Positions 38,830 through 50,309 of a stretch of DNA of 64,000 nt are shown here, in pieces. Every line of letters starts with the position of its first letter. Position 1 is the first letter of the stretch. The stretch comes from Entomortierella parvispora (taxonomy: Eukaryota > Mortierellomycota > Mortierellomycetes > Mortierellales > Mortierellaceae). The notes under the pieces are model-generated. The model made no database searches. It was not told the origin of the DNA and saw only the letters and a list, made by a program, of their open reading frames with translations. The translations under genes and the position numbers were made by a program. The stretch spans positions 1,956,001-2,020,000 of the forward strand of contig OY752150.1 of assembly GCA_963573315.1 (NCBI GenBank), written 5' to 3'.

Positions 38830-41327
38830 CTATTCGTCCTCCTCGTCCCCATCATCCTCATCGTCATACTCACTCGGTAACGCCTCTTGGAGCATCTGCT
38901 GGAATTGTCGTGGCTTACTTAGGCCATCTGTGGTCTTTGCAGGCTTTGGTTTCGTCGGTGTGTGAAAGACCACGTCGCTCCAGTTGATATGTTTAATATC
39001 ATCATCCAGACCGCCTTCAGGTCCAACCTCCTTACACCCTTGCTCCTCCTCCTCCTCGTCCTCGTCCTCCTCCTCGTCCTCGTCCTCCTCCTCTTCCTCC
39101 TCCTCTTCCTGTCCAACCGTGTTTTGGGTGTAATTGAAGGCATCAATTTTCTCCATGGCATCCTCAGCGTACTCGTGATAGTACTCCTACATGTAGAGAA
39201 TTAGAGGTTTTAGTTTCTGACGAAGAATTCATTCAGTAAACTTCGTTTTGGATCTTACCAGTAGGTTTTTCAAACGATGAGCAGCATTTTCGAGAAAGAG
39301 ATTCCAGGCTGCCTCTGTTGTCGGAAGTACGATGGCATCGCAAACCGGTGCCGCTACAAACACGCCCCTCCACGGCATTACTTTGAAGACGTCAGCCTGG
39401 AGACCTACATCGACAAATAAAAGCATTCCTACGTCAGACTAATGACCGCTCATCTGTGATAAATGTAGTTATGAAAAACCTAATTCGTACCATAGAGCGA
39501 AAGTTGAGGGGGACAATCCAAGCCATACTTGCTCATTTCAAGCATAACGGACCGTGCAATCTTAATGTTCTTTCTGAGTTGCACCTTGACCGTGACAGGC
39601 TGAGTCGATGCCCGTTTGGCTTCACCATTCCCAAATTGAATTTTCCCGACAGAGAGAGTACAGTCACACTTGCGTGCACTGCAGCCTGTGTTCAAAGCAG
39701 ATGCCAACTTGGTCTTGGAGACACGAGTAGCACTACTTGCTTGGTCACCACTGTTGGAAGAATAAAAAAGGAGGTATACACACATCAGTTAGAATCAAGG
39801 CAATAAAAATACAGAATACGCATATGATTGCAGAACTATTATAACTTACAGGTAGAAAGTAAATGGCGACCCCTTCGGCCTCCCGTCTTTGAGGATTGAG
39901 CCCCAGATCAACAGTGCATCAGACTCTGAAGGCTTGTTGTCGCCGTGGTGTGGGTTGAGGATGTTATCAATGCTATCATTTAAGCAGGTTGGCATCAGTG
40001 TTCCAGAAGCAGTCAGCAGTGCATCATCTTAATGATCGGCTTACATGTTTCTGATGACTAGCAAAAAAAGCCGGAATGCGGGCTTAGAGCTGAGCCACAA
40101 GTATACATCCTCCAGAACTGCGGTTAATTTTCTCGTCCTTGTCGTCTTCAACGAGTTTAGGAGCGTTGAGAGCTCCTCATCCTTGTGGTTCAGCTCTGGC
40201 ATCAAACAGAGCTGCTTGGCCTCCTGGCAATCAGTGGTGGATAACACTTTTCTCGCCTTAAGCGAGTACAAGTTGAAGATCCCGGATAGGGCAACGAAGG
40301 CATCACGAAAATGGAGACACGATTCTTTGTCGACTTTTTCCCGCCTCATGGCATATTTCGCATCTCTCAAGTGTTGCCATGCTAATGCATACAATATCCT
40401 GCGCTCTGGGTCCTTCTCAGTCTCCTGGGTCGTGTTAAGGGGAAGATCGACATCTTTGCCCCTGAACTAAGAAGCAGGACAAGTTTCAGTATCAGCTTTA
40501 CAAAAAGCCATACAGGAACCTTTCAAATGCATACAAAAACACTCTTACCAGATCCACTGCAACCTCTGCCAAATCATGCCAAGGGTCTCTGAGTCTCATT
40601 CTTTTTTTCGGCAAATTGCTTGATATTGGGGTACTCATCCTCTTGACCTGGTTCGTCGTAGAATTTGTGACATGAGGTGCCGTGCTGCAGATAGGACTCT
40701 GTGCCTTCGAGACCAGCAAGGTGCTAGAGCTACGATTTGAAGCCACAGTGACAGGATATTGTTCGCCATCATTGCGAGAAAGTGGGACGTACAATGGAGT
40801 CATCTGGGCTATTCATGGGAATGTCGTTGTTAACAGCAGTCGAGAACTGCATTCACGGTATTATTTTAGGCACATATTTGACATATGACGTTCAACTATT
40901 GCGGCTCGCCCTTACCTTCAACCGGTTCTGCCTCATTCTCGTCCTCAGAATCATCCAGCAAATCCTGATAGGTCGAACTACCCCCTGCATCTGAAAAAAA
41001 CTTCTCGCACGCTATCTTGGCCTGCTTAACCCCAGCATCTTGAATAACGACCCCAGCGTGCTTGACAGTCACCTCGGTATTGACCTGCAGGATCCTTTCA
41101 GCCCAAAAGGGTTTGCGATGGTGGTCCTGAAAATCCCGGAATGCTTTTTTTAGCTTCTCTCGTCGACGAGTACGAATATTTGGAGAGTCCAGCACTGCCA
41201 TGAAATCGCGAGTAGCAGATTCCTCATCGTAAAGATCGAAACGACGTACGAAATTGGCAAAGTACACGTGTTCCTTGCCTGTCACCTTATTTAGTGCCCA
41301 AGTTACATGTACCGATGGCGCTGACAT
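38830..41327 (-). CDS. Putative PD-(D/E)XK nuclease-like protein, seven exons (659 aa)
   Basis: ATG at 41327. Exons 41327-40916, 40808-40549, 40466-40045, 39972-39850, 39750-39491, 39404-39259 and 39186-38830. Every donor is GTAAG or GTACG-like and every junction keeps frame, giving 659 aa without a stop. Near residues 395-455 the order is TFYLGDQASSATR, then RKCDCTLSVGKIQF, then GEAKRAS. Asp435 with Glu449-x-Lys451 fits the PD-(D/E)XK nuclease core, here as a motif match only. The C-terminus has a long Glu/Asp run (about 565-590). The gene lies 867 bp downstream of the XPG-Fanzor gene on the same strand. The role is unknown; intactness suggests selection or recent arrival. Confidence 0.65.
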
Positions 41328-41506
41328 GGTAAGGTCGGACGAATAATGATGAAAAAATATAGTTGCTGGGCCACGGCTAGAGTTGATCCTAATGCTGTTG
41401 ACACTCCATACAATGTACCAAAACGGGAAGAGTAAAGGGATTAGAAACATGGATGGGGATAGCAGTCTGAGCCTCCGAACTTTTTGATAGGCAAAAATCA
41501 AACAGA

Positions 41507-41825
41507 ATGGCCACATGACGCCACTGACAGCATTGTCATGAAGAACCATTCTGAAGACCACCATGGTCGTAGCCACTTCCCGCTCGGCAGAGCCCGAAGT
41601 ATATCTGCTGGAGCTAAAGAAGCGGGGCTACCTTTGACACAGGTGTTACTGCCATTTCCTCACATTGAATCAAACAGAACGGCCACATGACGCCACTGAC
41701 AGCATTGTCAAGTAGAACCTTCCTGAAGACCACCATTGCCGTAGCCACTTCCCGCTCGGCAGAGCCCGAAGTATATCTGCTGGAGCTAAAGAAGCGGGGC
41801 CACTATTGACGAGGTGTTACTGTGA
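41507..41825. repeat. Tandem duplication of about 145 bp between two nuclease genes
   Basis: 41507-41650 and 41675-41825 share CGGCCACATGACGCCACTGA (GAATGG in the first), the CAGCATTGTCA segment, CTTCCCGCTCGGCAGAGCCC and GAAGTATATCTGCTGGAGCT, with about 90% identity. They lie 5' of the 659-aa gene and 370-690 bp 3' of the Fanzor stop. Confidence 0.85.
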
Positions 41826-42193
41826 GGTCTGCACTAGGAATGATTATTACCTTGATATCCTAAAATATAGCATAAAATATATTCAGCATGATGTTTCTGT
41901 CGTCGCCAAGGACTGAAATGAGAGTAGCCAGCCATTCATGATGCTCGTGTGTGGCCAGGAGAGACGAGTCAAAATGAATTACCTTACAACAGTCTGCGAA
42001 ATGAGGATCTGCGAGCAATGAAGTCAAACGAATTGGAACACGCAAGGCTAATGTAAGGCTAAGGCTAAGAAATCCGCGCATCAGCGCACCTATTGCGTCA
42101 CCGAAGTGGCGCAATAAGCACGTATACGGGAAATCATCGGGGGGAGTGTGGGGGCAGCACACATAAACTATAAAGTACTAGACTGTGGTTTGA
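41826..42193 (-). other. 3' flank of the Fanzor gene; candidate guide-RNA region
   Basis: No convincing gene is seen. In known Fanzor and TnpB systems the guide (omega) RNA is made from the 3' end or 3' flank of the nuclease gene, so this is where one would look. No guide structure could be established by eye. Confidence 0.25.
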
Positions 42194-45100
42194 CTACTCT
42201 TCTAACCGCCGAGTCTTGAAGGGGATCGCCTTGTTCTGGTCCAACTCCTCAGACGCCATTCTCTTGCAAGTTTTGTGAGTGATGTCTTGGTTGTACTCAG
42301 CTGTGCAAGTAGCGGAGACTGCGTTGAAGCTTGTGCCGATCTGGCCAGGTCTTGGAGTTTGGTCCGTAACCTCATCCACTACTCCCCACACAACACATCG
42401 CTCGGACAATATTCCATCCTCATCTTCAGACGAGTTCACTTCCTTGCGCTGTAGAGCGTTACGAAGAATTGCCCTGATTTGATCTATTTCGTTGGGAGCC
42501 AGCCCCATAGGTGCTTGTTGAGAAGTCGAATCCACCGCAGTCTCAGGAGCCGACAGCAGGTGGTTGCTGTTGCTGTTGATGTTGCTGTCGCTTCCGTCTT
42601 CTTTCCTGTTCTTGACTTCCTCCATCCATGGGTAGTTCCCATCTTTGTCCACTGGTTGAAGATAGAAAGGGCGCTGTTGGTGCAAGAGCTGTCCACGAAC
42701 AGCATTGATCATATTGTGACCTGCCATCTCGTCTCTGTGAAATGGGGTCCCGCACTCCTCGCAGAATAGACGTCTGATAGATTTCATGGAGACATAGACA
42801 CGGCAGCGAGGGCATTTTTTTGACGTGTTGTACTCGTGCACCCCGACTACAATGTAGTTCAGGGATCTCAGCTAAAGGGATGCAGTAGATGCAGTGATCT
42901 ATTAGATGATGATCTTATCCACTATGCTGTTTGGAAATTATAGACATTGTATCACTGAAAGACTTACGAGAGCCACAAAGTAATCAATAAATGCCTGATC
43001 AAGAGGAGAGAGTCTCTTGTTACTTTCGAATTTGCCCATGCCTATAGCAATGACGACCATATTGTTCTCGTCCCGTCGGGCACCAATCGAGCCGCCGATC
43101 AGTTTCAGCAGCATGTTGGCAATGGCCTGGAATTCCTCATGCCGTGCTCGTTGAGCGTCCCATATATGGCTCTGATACAGGCGATTGGATCCAGTGTAGA
43201 ACTCGATCAAGTGCTCTTCATCTGACTTCATCTTCTCAAAATATAGCTCAATACTTGCATCTGGTCCTCGCAATGCTGGGAGCTGTGACTCGATTTCTCC
43301 AATAGACTTGCCTTCGAATGTTCCGTGTTTCTTAGCTTCCATCCATCGCCTGAACTTGAATGAAGGCTGAGATACGGCCTTCTGGTTGATGGAGAAGTTG
43401 TGGTATGTCCGAGGATATGGGTCGTTAATTGAAAGGTCAGCAAAGATGTCATGAGTAGACGTTGAGGTTGCGAGGGAAGCAATCCCAGGTTCAGGCGTTG
43501 TAGAAGATACGGCCATGATCCCTTTCCCTTTTGTGTCCTTGATGGTACAATCCAAATCCGGCAAGTAAGCACTTCCGGCAACGACGAACGCCTGACCTGG
43601 GTCCAAGCACAGCACCTTTATCTTATCAGGGGAACAATGGGGCCAAAGTTGGGCCACGTCATCCTTGGTTTTAGCGACATTCCGAATTTCTGTCAGGAAA
43701 TGATTGGTCCCACCAATTGAGGACGTCAGACGAGAGGGGAGGACAGCATCGGGCAATCTCCGAAATCGCACTGCTTGCAACTCTTTTAGCTTGAACGCCG
43801 ATAGTTGCAGCTGGAAGCCATTCGTTCGGAAGGTTCCAGAGAGTACATATCCCTTTGTGTTGTAGCCCCGAGGGTCGAAGGTTGGGTCACGCATATCAGT
43901 CAAATGAGTCTTAATTTCCTCGATGGACATGTTGACAACGGCTCCTCGATGCCCTAGCTTTCCTCTTCGTCGGACAGTAAGTCCAGAAGTATCAACATCA
44001 ACAAGGAGGCGCCTGGTCAGAGACCCTGGAACTTGAAATGGTAACCAGTCCACGAGGACATCGTCTAGGGAAGAGCAGGTCGAGAATGTGCGCCTCACCA
44101 AATTCAGGATCCAAGTTTTGATGGTTCCCTGTTTCCAACATAAGGTAATCAGATTGGACTCTGTGAAAGACACGAAATGATCCATTGGTGTGGAAAGTGG
44201 AGCAATCTTTCGTATTTTGCCAGCCAAGCCATTCAGGTGCAAAAAGTTTTCGATAGCTGTCAGATCTTCACGGACGTCGAGGTTCTGCCCTTGCAGTTCC
44301 TGTCTCCCTTTCTTCTGCCAGTCGTTGAGCTGTTGCAGGTAAAGAGTTTCAAGTGTTAGAGAATATTTCTGATTTTAGTCTTCCTTAAATATGAACTCTT
44401 AGTCCAGAATGTCCTTACCTGGTCCAGAAGTTCGAGTGTCCCTCCACAATACATATTCTTGAGTTCAACAGCAAGTTGAGAGGAAACACTTTGGACGAGA
44501 GGCCCAGGTGTGAAACGTTGAACTTGGCGAAGCTCCTGTCGTTGTCGTCGAGGTGTATGTAGTCCCAGTTCCTGCAACCGCGTGATAAAGGCATTTACGG
44601 TGCTGCCAACCCCTCGACCAGTTGGATGATTGCCAGAATACAGATATCGTAAAAAGGCAGCAAGGAATTGGTAATTGGTAGGCACACCTTTGTTCTTCTT
44701 CTTGCGCCCTACTCTTGGGCAAAGGCAATCAAGAATGGCTCGGTCTTTCGGTTCAATGTGTCCGGTCGCCATTTTTTCGATATAACGGCCAATGAGTCTT
44801 TGTCCCTCCCTCTTGACCTTGTTGGCTTCATGGACAAGTTCCCGTAGTACTTCAACCAGGTCATCCGCCAGGACGCGATCATCGTGTAATACCCTCCGAA
44901 CATTTCCTTGTAGTGTCCCCATTTGTAGACATACTTGTGGGTGCTCCCACCCGAGCGCATTGAGGAGTTGCTTCTTGTTCATGTTGGCGACGGGTATTGT
45001 AGGAGGCGTTGGAGACTCTTCCATCATATCATTCGGTGGCTCTTCTGAAGGCTCTGTCGGAGCTGACATGGCATCGTCCTCCTGAGGATCATGTTTTGGT

Positions 45101-46545
45101 ACTCTTGACCATGGTTTCCAATGATTACGTCTCATACCAGAGGGAGGATCATGCACCTTGGTTTTCGTTCTGGTCTTTGCCGAGTATCGAGGACGAGGAA
45201 TACGGGGAGATACTGTAGTTGTATCATTGTCCCCCCTAGGTGGTGGGCGGTCGATGGTACGGTATCGATTGAATTTTTGAGAACCCCGATGTCGGCGAGG
45301 AGGATCATGAGATGCATCACTATAAAAGGAGACGAAGCGGGGTAAGCCACCACAATTCCATTGTCGCTTAGATGGAGTTGAACAATATGACCATTCTATA
45401 CCTCTTTGATGCTCGCTTGGAAGTCAGTCGCTCTTGTTTCATTATAGCATATTTTTCACGAGCGTCCTTGAATTTTTCTTTGATGCCTTTCAATCGAATT
45501 TCGAGGTTAATGGCGTCTGCGCTGTCACAATGGCCGTGCGTAATTGGGGATTGCCTCAGATGGACAAAGACATTGATACTTGTCTCGAATGTGACTTTAT
45601 CTTTGTTCTTGAGAATCACGCGTTCGTCAGAGAGATACTCCTTCACTAGAGCTGGCACACCTTTGGCTACAAGAATACCGAGTTAGTTGGTACCAAAATT
45701 TCGATCATTTTGAATCAAAGAAAAACGTCGGCACACGTACTTTGCTCCGCCGATCCGCCTGGATAAATGTCCTTGATAATCTTGAGGTTTGTTTCGAATC
45801 CTAGACCGTGTACGTTTCGGTTGTAATCGTTTGTTGAAACGACGCCCAACACCGTCAGTTGCTTCGCCGACTTTAGTCCTAGGGCAGACAACACGGCCGC
45901 CTTCCGATACTCCAGAAAACCCCCACCACGTTGGGGTCGCCAAATAAGTGTGACGTGCTCATAAATGAATAAGTCAGAGTCTCCACTGATGACAATATCC
46001 CCTTCCGCAGTATCTGTCGCAATGCGAACGTCAGCCTCCGTCTCGCACTGAACAACAGTCCAACCGTGGCTCCGAAGGAAGAGGATCAAGCCGTCCCGAG
46101 CAGTAGAATCCCAGCGAAATGCGTTTGTCAGATGTTTGTAGACGTTGGTGAAATGTCGTTTCCTGATGTGCTCGCCGTTGGTGATACGATCCATAAAAGC
46201 CAAAATATGACCGTCCGCAGCATCGACGGCTTTAACTCGGGTTTCCTGTCGGCGTTGCTGAGTCGCAAGCTTTTCCTCGCAAGGACCACCATCAAAATAA
46301 AGGACCGCCGCCATTTTGTCCATGACATATTTTTGTAGATGTTTCAACACAACCGAATGAGCGGCTTCGATGTTTCCACAATGAGTGTAAGCGTATCGGA
46401 TCGTCGAGTAAAAGCTACCCTGCATGTCAACACGGAGCTTGTTGTCTTGACCGCTGAGTGTAGCTCGTTGATTTAGCGGCTTTCGAAAAACAGGGATGTA
46501 GCGTTTTTTCGCAGCCAAGGAGCGCCAGAAAGACAGGCACCCCAT
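42194..46545 (-). CDS. XPG/FEN1-like nuclease fused to a Fanzor (TnpB-like) RuvC nuclease, five exons (1336 aa)
   Basis: Exons 46545-45741, 45666-45402, 45319-44419, 44329-42968 and 42871-42194. Introns of 74, 82, 89 and 96 nt all keep frame. Residues 1-268 are XPG/FEN1-like: MGCLSFW start, Asp40 (LRVDMQG), Asp85 (YFDGGPCEEK), Glu168/Glu170 (CETEADV), Asp189/Asp191 (SGDSDLF) and Asp240 (STNDYNRNV), matching the metal ligands of flap nucleases. The C-terminal ~900 residues look like Fanzor: RuvC-I Asp900 (VLCLDPGQ), a RuvC-II-like VVIAIGMGKFES, then SLNYIVVGVHEYNTSKK, a CPRC...CEEC zinc ribbon (Cys1131/1134/1148/1151) and RuvC-III Asp1158 (FHRDEMAGHNM). Fanzors are RNA-guided DNA nucleases. 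Alternative: two genes, the XPG frame stopping at 45368 and Fanzor starting near 45132. The 82-nt intron between them has a good polypyrimidine acceptor, which favours fusion. Confidence 0.75.
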
Positions 46546-46745
46546 GACGAGAAACCCGGTTTCCAAAGGCTGCAAAGAGAGTAAGACATCGATTAGCGAT
46601 GAGAGTCCGCCATGACGAAGGAAATAGCAGACACGCGTCATGCACGACGCAAAGGACAATGAGAGTACAAACCTGTCGATACAATAGATCAAATATAGGG
46701 GAAATGGGTCTGAAAGATGATAGTAGGTCCAGAGGGGGGGAAGCA

Positions 46746-46779
<34 letters not shown>

Positions 46780-46954
46780 AGCTGAGGGAGATGGCAAAGG
46801 GTGGAAGGGATGGAGGAGGCTTTAGTCGCATAATTCAAACGAGCCTTTCCAATGACCACATGGTTCCTGTCCCGCGGCCAAGCCACCCCGCTTGTATTCT
46901 CACAGCTTTTTTTCGGCGCACACTCCTTATCATTCCACCATCAACAATTCAACC
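46546..46954. promoter_or_regulatory. Divergent promoter region with 31-nt poly-G run
   Basis: About 410 bp separate the start codons of the XPG-Fanzor gene (minus) and the MULE transposase (plus). An uninterrupted run of 31 G lies at 46748-46778 within GA-rich sequence. No TATA box was found. Confidence 0.45.
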
Positions 46955-49717
46955 ATGCCTGCCATTGTCCTTACAATAAAGGACATTCTTCACTTTGCCC
47001 CACCCGATGTCTGCCCTCTGGATCCCATCATACCTTTCGCCATTCCCTCCCAGTCATCCAATCCTTTGAACCTGACGTTTACTTGTCAACAGTTTCGCAA
47101 TTTTTGGCTCCAAGAGAGGAGGGCATACGATTGGCAATATCGAACTGCTAAACATTCTAGGTTTTATAGACAGAGCCTCGACACTCCTCTGCCCGATAGG
47201 TCCTCATGCTATATCACAGATGAATGTCGGCCCGGTCGAAAACCTGAGTTTGATTGGAGCTTGCAATATATCTGCCGCCGCTGGCACAGACCAAAAGAAA
47301 GAAAGAATGGGCACGTTTCCGTGGGGATGGGCTGCAAAGCATCGCTCACTGTGCGCAAGGTCATTGGTAAGGACAGAATTCAAGTCCTGTATCATTGGGA
47401 GCACAGCCATGATACATCGTTTGTAGAGCGGGCGAGATTGCCCTGCGGACGAAATGATCGAGAATGGCTCCGATATCAAATTGAACGTGGCTATGACTGG
47501 GCATCGATCCAGAAGAAGCTGCGTCCTGGGGGGGATCTGGTGCAAGATGTGAGTCCTATTCGTAAAATACGAGTTCCGTTTCTATTTTGGTTCGAAAATA
47601 TGAGGAACTGAATGCCTTAGCTTGTTTATATACACAGTTGATAAACGACACTATCATACCCCCAACAGCGTTGGCCATCACCCAAAACGACACTCGAGGG
47701 GCTATTTACCAGCAGAGAAGAAGAAAGTGGCAGAAGGACAGGGATCCTGTGAAAAGCGTTGAGCTATGGCTCCAAATGATCAAGCAAAAGGGGGGAAAGG
47801 TCTTTTTTGAACGAAACCGAAGAGAGGAAGCGGATGGATCTTTTTTAATTGCTTGGTGTACGTCATTTCAACTTGGGGTAAGGTACTTCCAACGCGGAAC
47901 AATCCTCAGGTGTAGAAAAGGATCACTGTGTTACTAATATAAAATAGAAGGTGCTGGCAGATAATCACTCTATTTACTGCATGGACTCCACCTACAAGAC
48001 TGTGTCGAGTATCAAGAAGGTCCTTGTGCCGGATGGCAGTACCCGTACCAGATCTGCATTTCTGTTCACGCTACTGGTAAAGGATCGTATTATCCAGAAA
48101 GGCATTCCGGTTGCATTTCTGATCACGTCTTCCGAGTCGCAGTACGACACCTACCGTATTATTGTCTGCAGCTACATTTGTCTATCACGATAGTTTTCAA
48201 CAATACTCATATACCGATTTCTTTTCAATGCATGTGTAGATATAATATTGAGGATTGGCTACAGTGGCTGAAAAACGATTGTGGATTGAAGACAGCTGCT
48301 TTCATGGTCGATTGTGCCCCAGCCGAGTCAATAGCCATCTCACGGATATTTCCTCAGTCAAAGATTTTCTATTGCGACTTCCATGTCGCCCAGCTTTGGG
48401 AAAGGCATATGAAAATGAGACGTTCCGTGAGTCATCGCGATCATGAAATCCGCTTCCTAATTCAAAGAATTATAAGCTTTGTTAATTTCTGACGTTGCAC
48501 TTGTTATCTGTATTGATGCTTAGGGCGTGGAATGCATGCAGATGAGACCTCGATTGAAAGAAGTCCGCATTGCCAGGACGGCAGTGGATCAGCAACGCCT
48601 TTGGGCAGCATTCAAACGAGACTTCTCCTCGGCGACGTCTCTCGTTGGGTATATCGAGAACCGCTGGCTCAATGAAAATATACAGCGTTGGGCTGTATAT
48701 CATAGAATGGTAAAAGATTGCGGTATAAAGGTAGATCGCACTCAAGCGTTCCTTGGAACCTATTAACGAATGCGTCGCCTCCATAGGATAGTCAAGAAAT
48801 TACTACTAACAATTGGATCGAATCTTGGCACGACTCTGAAACAAAAGTACCTGGGCCACGAAAGGAATGTACGAGCAGACTATCTTATATGGCTGTTAGA
48901 AGGCGAAGTAAATACAGACTTTCTCGTCGAATACTTTAAAATCAAGCATGGACTGGCACCGCTTCCGATGACAAGGGAAGACAAACTAAGGAAGTCTAAA
49001 GCTGCGGTTCTCCCAATTGAGCGTGCCTTGGCGTCAGTAACACCTTTGCAGACGGAAAATAAGGCACGTATTGACATGGGTGCAGTTTGGGATAGCGACT
49101 GCGACACATATCACTCACTGCCGTCTCTCTATTTCTAGATTATTGTTAGATCATTTAGCTTGTTCACTGTCCAATACAGTGTGAGTCTCAAGCCCACAAA
49201 CGGACTGATTATGAACGAACCCGAGGGGCTTCTTCAGACATGTACATGCCCCGACAACAGGAGGCGCCAGCGGCCATGTAAGCATATGTACCTTCTAGAT
49301 CGGTTGTTTCCATATGTGCGAATTGACTATTATCTCCAGGCTGGACAAGTTGATAAAAGTTGGCCGGGCATTGATCAAGGCAAAGTACAAGGTGAGACTG
49401 GCGAGTGTGCAGTCAGCAGCCTTCCCGATTGGATTCCTTTGGTTGTTAAACAGGCACTCTATGCTCAACGAACGAAAACACAAGAGAACGAGAGGCACAA
49501 GGCCGATCAACAGCGAGCAAAAGCGTTTGCTGTCTGCGAGAACGAGGCTAACAAACTATGGAGTATACTTGCAGTATCGCTTGCCAACAGACCGCGAGTG
49601 TGCAGTTTAGAGTATTTCCAGGCCTTTGTTGCCAACTTGAGGAGTGTAGTCCATTATTCACAAGGACTGAACTCCCCAGTGTCGGTCAACAGTGCTCACA
49701 ATATGAGTAAACAATGA
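46955..49717 (+). pseudogene. MULE-type transposase with SWIM zinc finger, broken
   Basis: ATG at 46955. Clear exons are 46955-47548, 47638-47877, 47948 to about 48150, about 48240-48426, 48524-48709 and about 48792-49717; the exon 3/4 junction is unresolved. Seen in order: an N-terminal zinc-binding-like region (CRRWHRP, MGCKASLTV, YHWEHSH), catalytic Asp in CMDSTYKT, second Asp in MVDCAPAE, the MULE hallmark FYCDFHVAQLW, and Glu in NNWIESWH. A SWIM finger (CTCP...CKH, 49241-49285) follows. A 2-base loss just after WIESWH (about 48830) shifts the frame, and an in-frame TAG (49136-49138) separates the DDE part from the SWIM finger. Mutator-like enzymes mobilise DNA elements with terminal inverted repeats; none could be delimited here. 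Confidence 0.85.
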
Positions 49718-49744
49718 GAGAGGTCGCAATAAACGTTTTGTAAA

Positions 49745-49892
49745 GGGGACCCTCGCAGGCGAGTGGGTTTACTGTAGTACTGAACCCAAGGAAATATTTA
49801 TGATGACCCATGCACCGGGGGGTACAGAAATCCGCGACCTCATGGGGGACGTCGCCTGAGGGAAACCAGCTCCTGTCCCCGAGTGGCCCTTC
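49745..49892. repeat. Imperfect palindrome, possible MITE or transposon end
   Basis: GGGGACCCTCGCAGGCGA at the left pairs with TCGCCTGAGGG...GTCCCC at the right, enclosing about 100 bp. It lies just after the transposase pseudogene. Confidence 0.4.
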
Positions 49893-50220
49893 ATGCCCAT
49901 TCGTCACTATTCTCCGAGGTCCCTGTCCAAGAGATATCTTATCTGACTTGCGACTATCGTCCTAGGTGCTTCCGAGCACTCCCGCCTCTTCAGATGGGGA
50001 CCATCCAGGCCATTGGTCGTTTCCAATGCAGGATTGGTCTGCTCGGACTGGATGTTTCACCAGATCTGGCAATTGGTGCGCAGATTCGGGCATCCCCTAA
50101 GGCTAATGAGGACGTCACTCTCTATCTAAGCCACCATGCTTTGCCACCACCCATCCTCATTTGCCACCACTCCCATCACCACCGCTCCCACGCCCCCGGG
50201 CCTTTCATCGCCTTTGCTTT

Positions 50221-50224
50221 TATA
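50221..50224 (+). promoter_or_regulatory. TATA box for the Crinkler-like gene
   Basis: TTTTATACC context about 90 bp upstream of the ATG at 50310. Confidence 0.35.
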
Positions 50225-50309
50225 CCCCCTTCCTTTACATCATCTTCTTTCCTCGTCCGCCTTTTCCCTTCCCTCAACCCTCACCTTCTTCCCATCAGCA
50301 CCTAACCCT

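Noticed and set aside
42194-44329. Bacterial IS200/IS605 TnpB contamination
   Set aside because: The gene has four short spliceosomal introns and sits among fungal elements, so a eukaryotic Fanzor is the better call.
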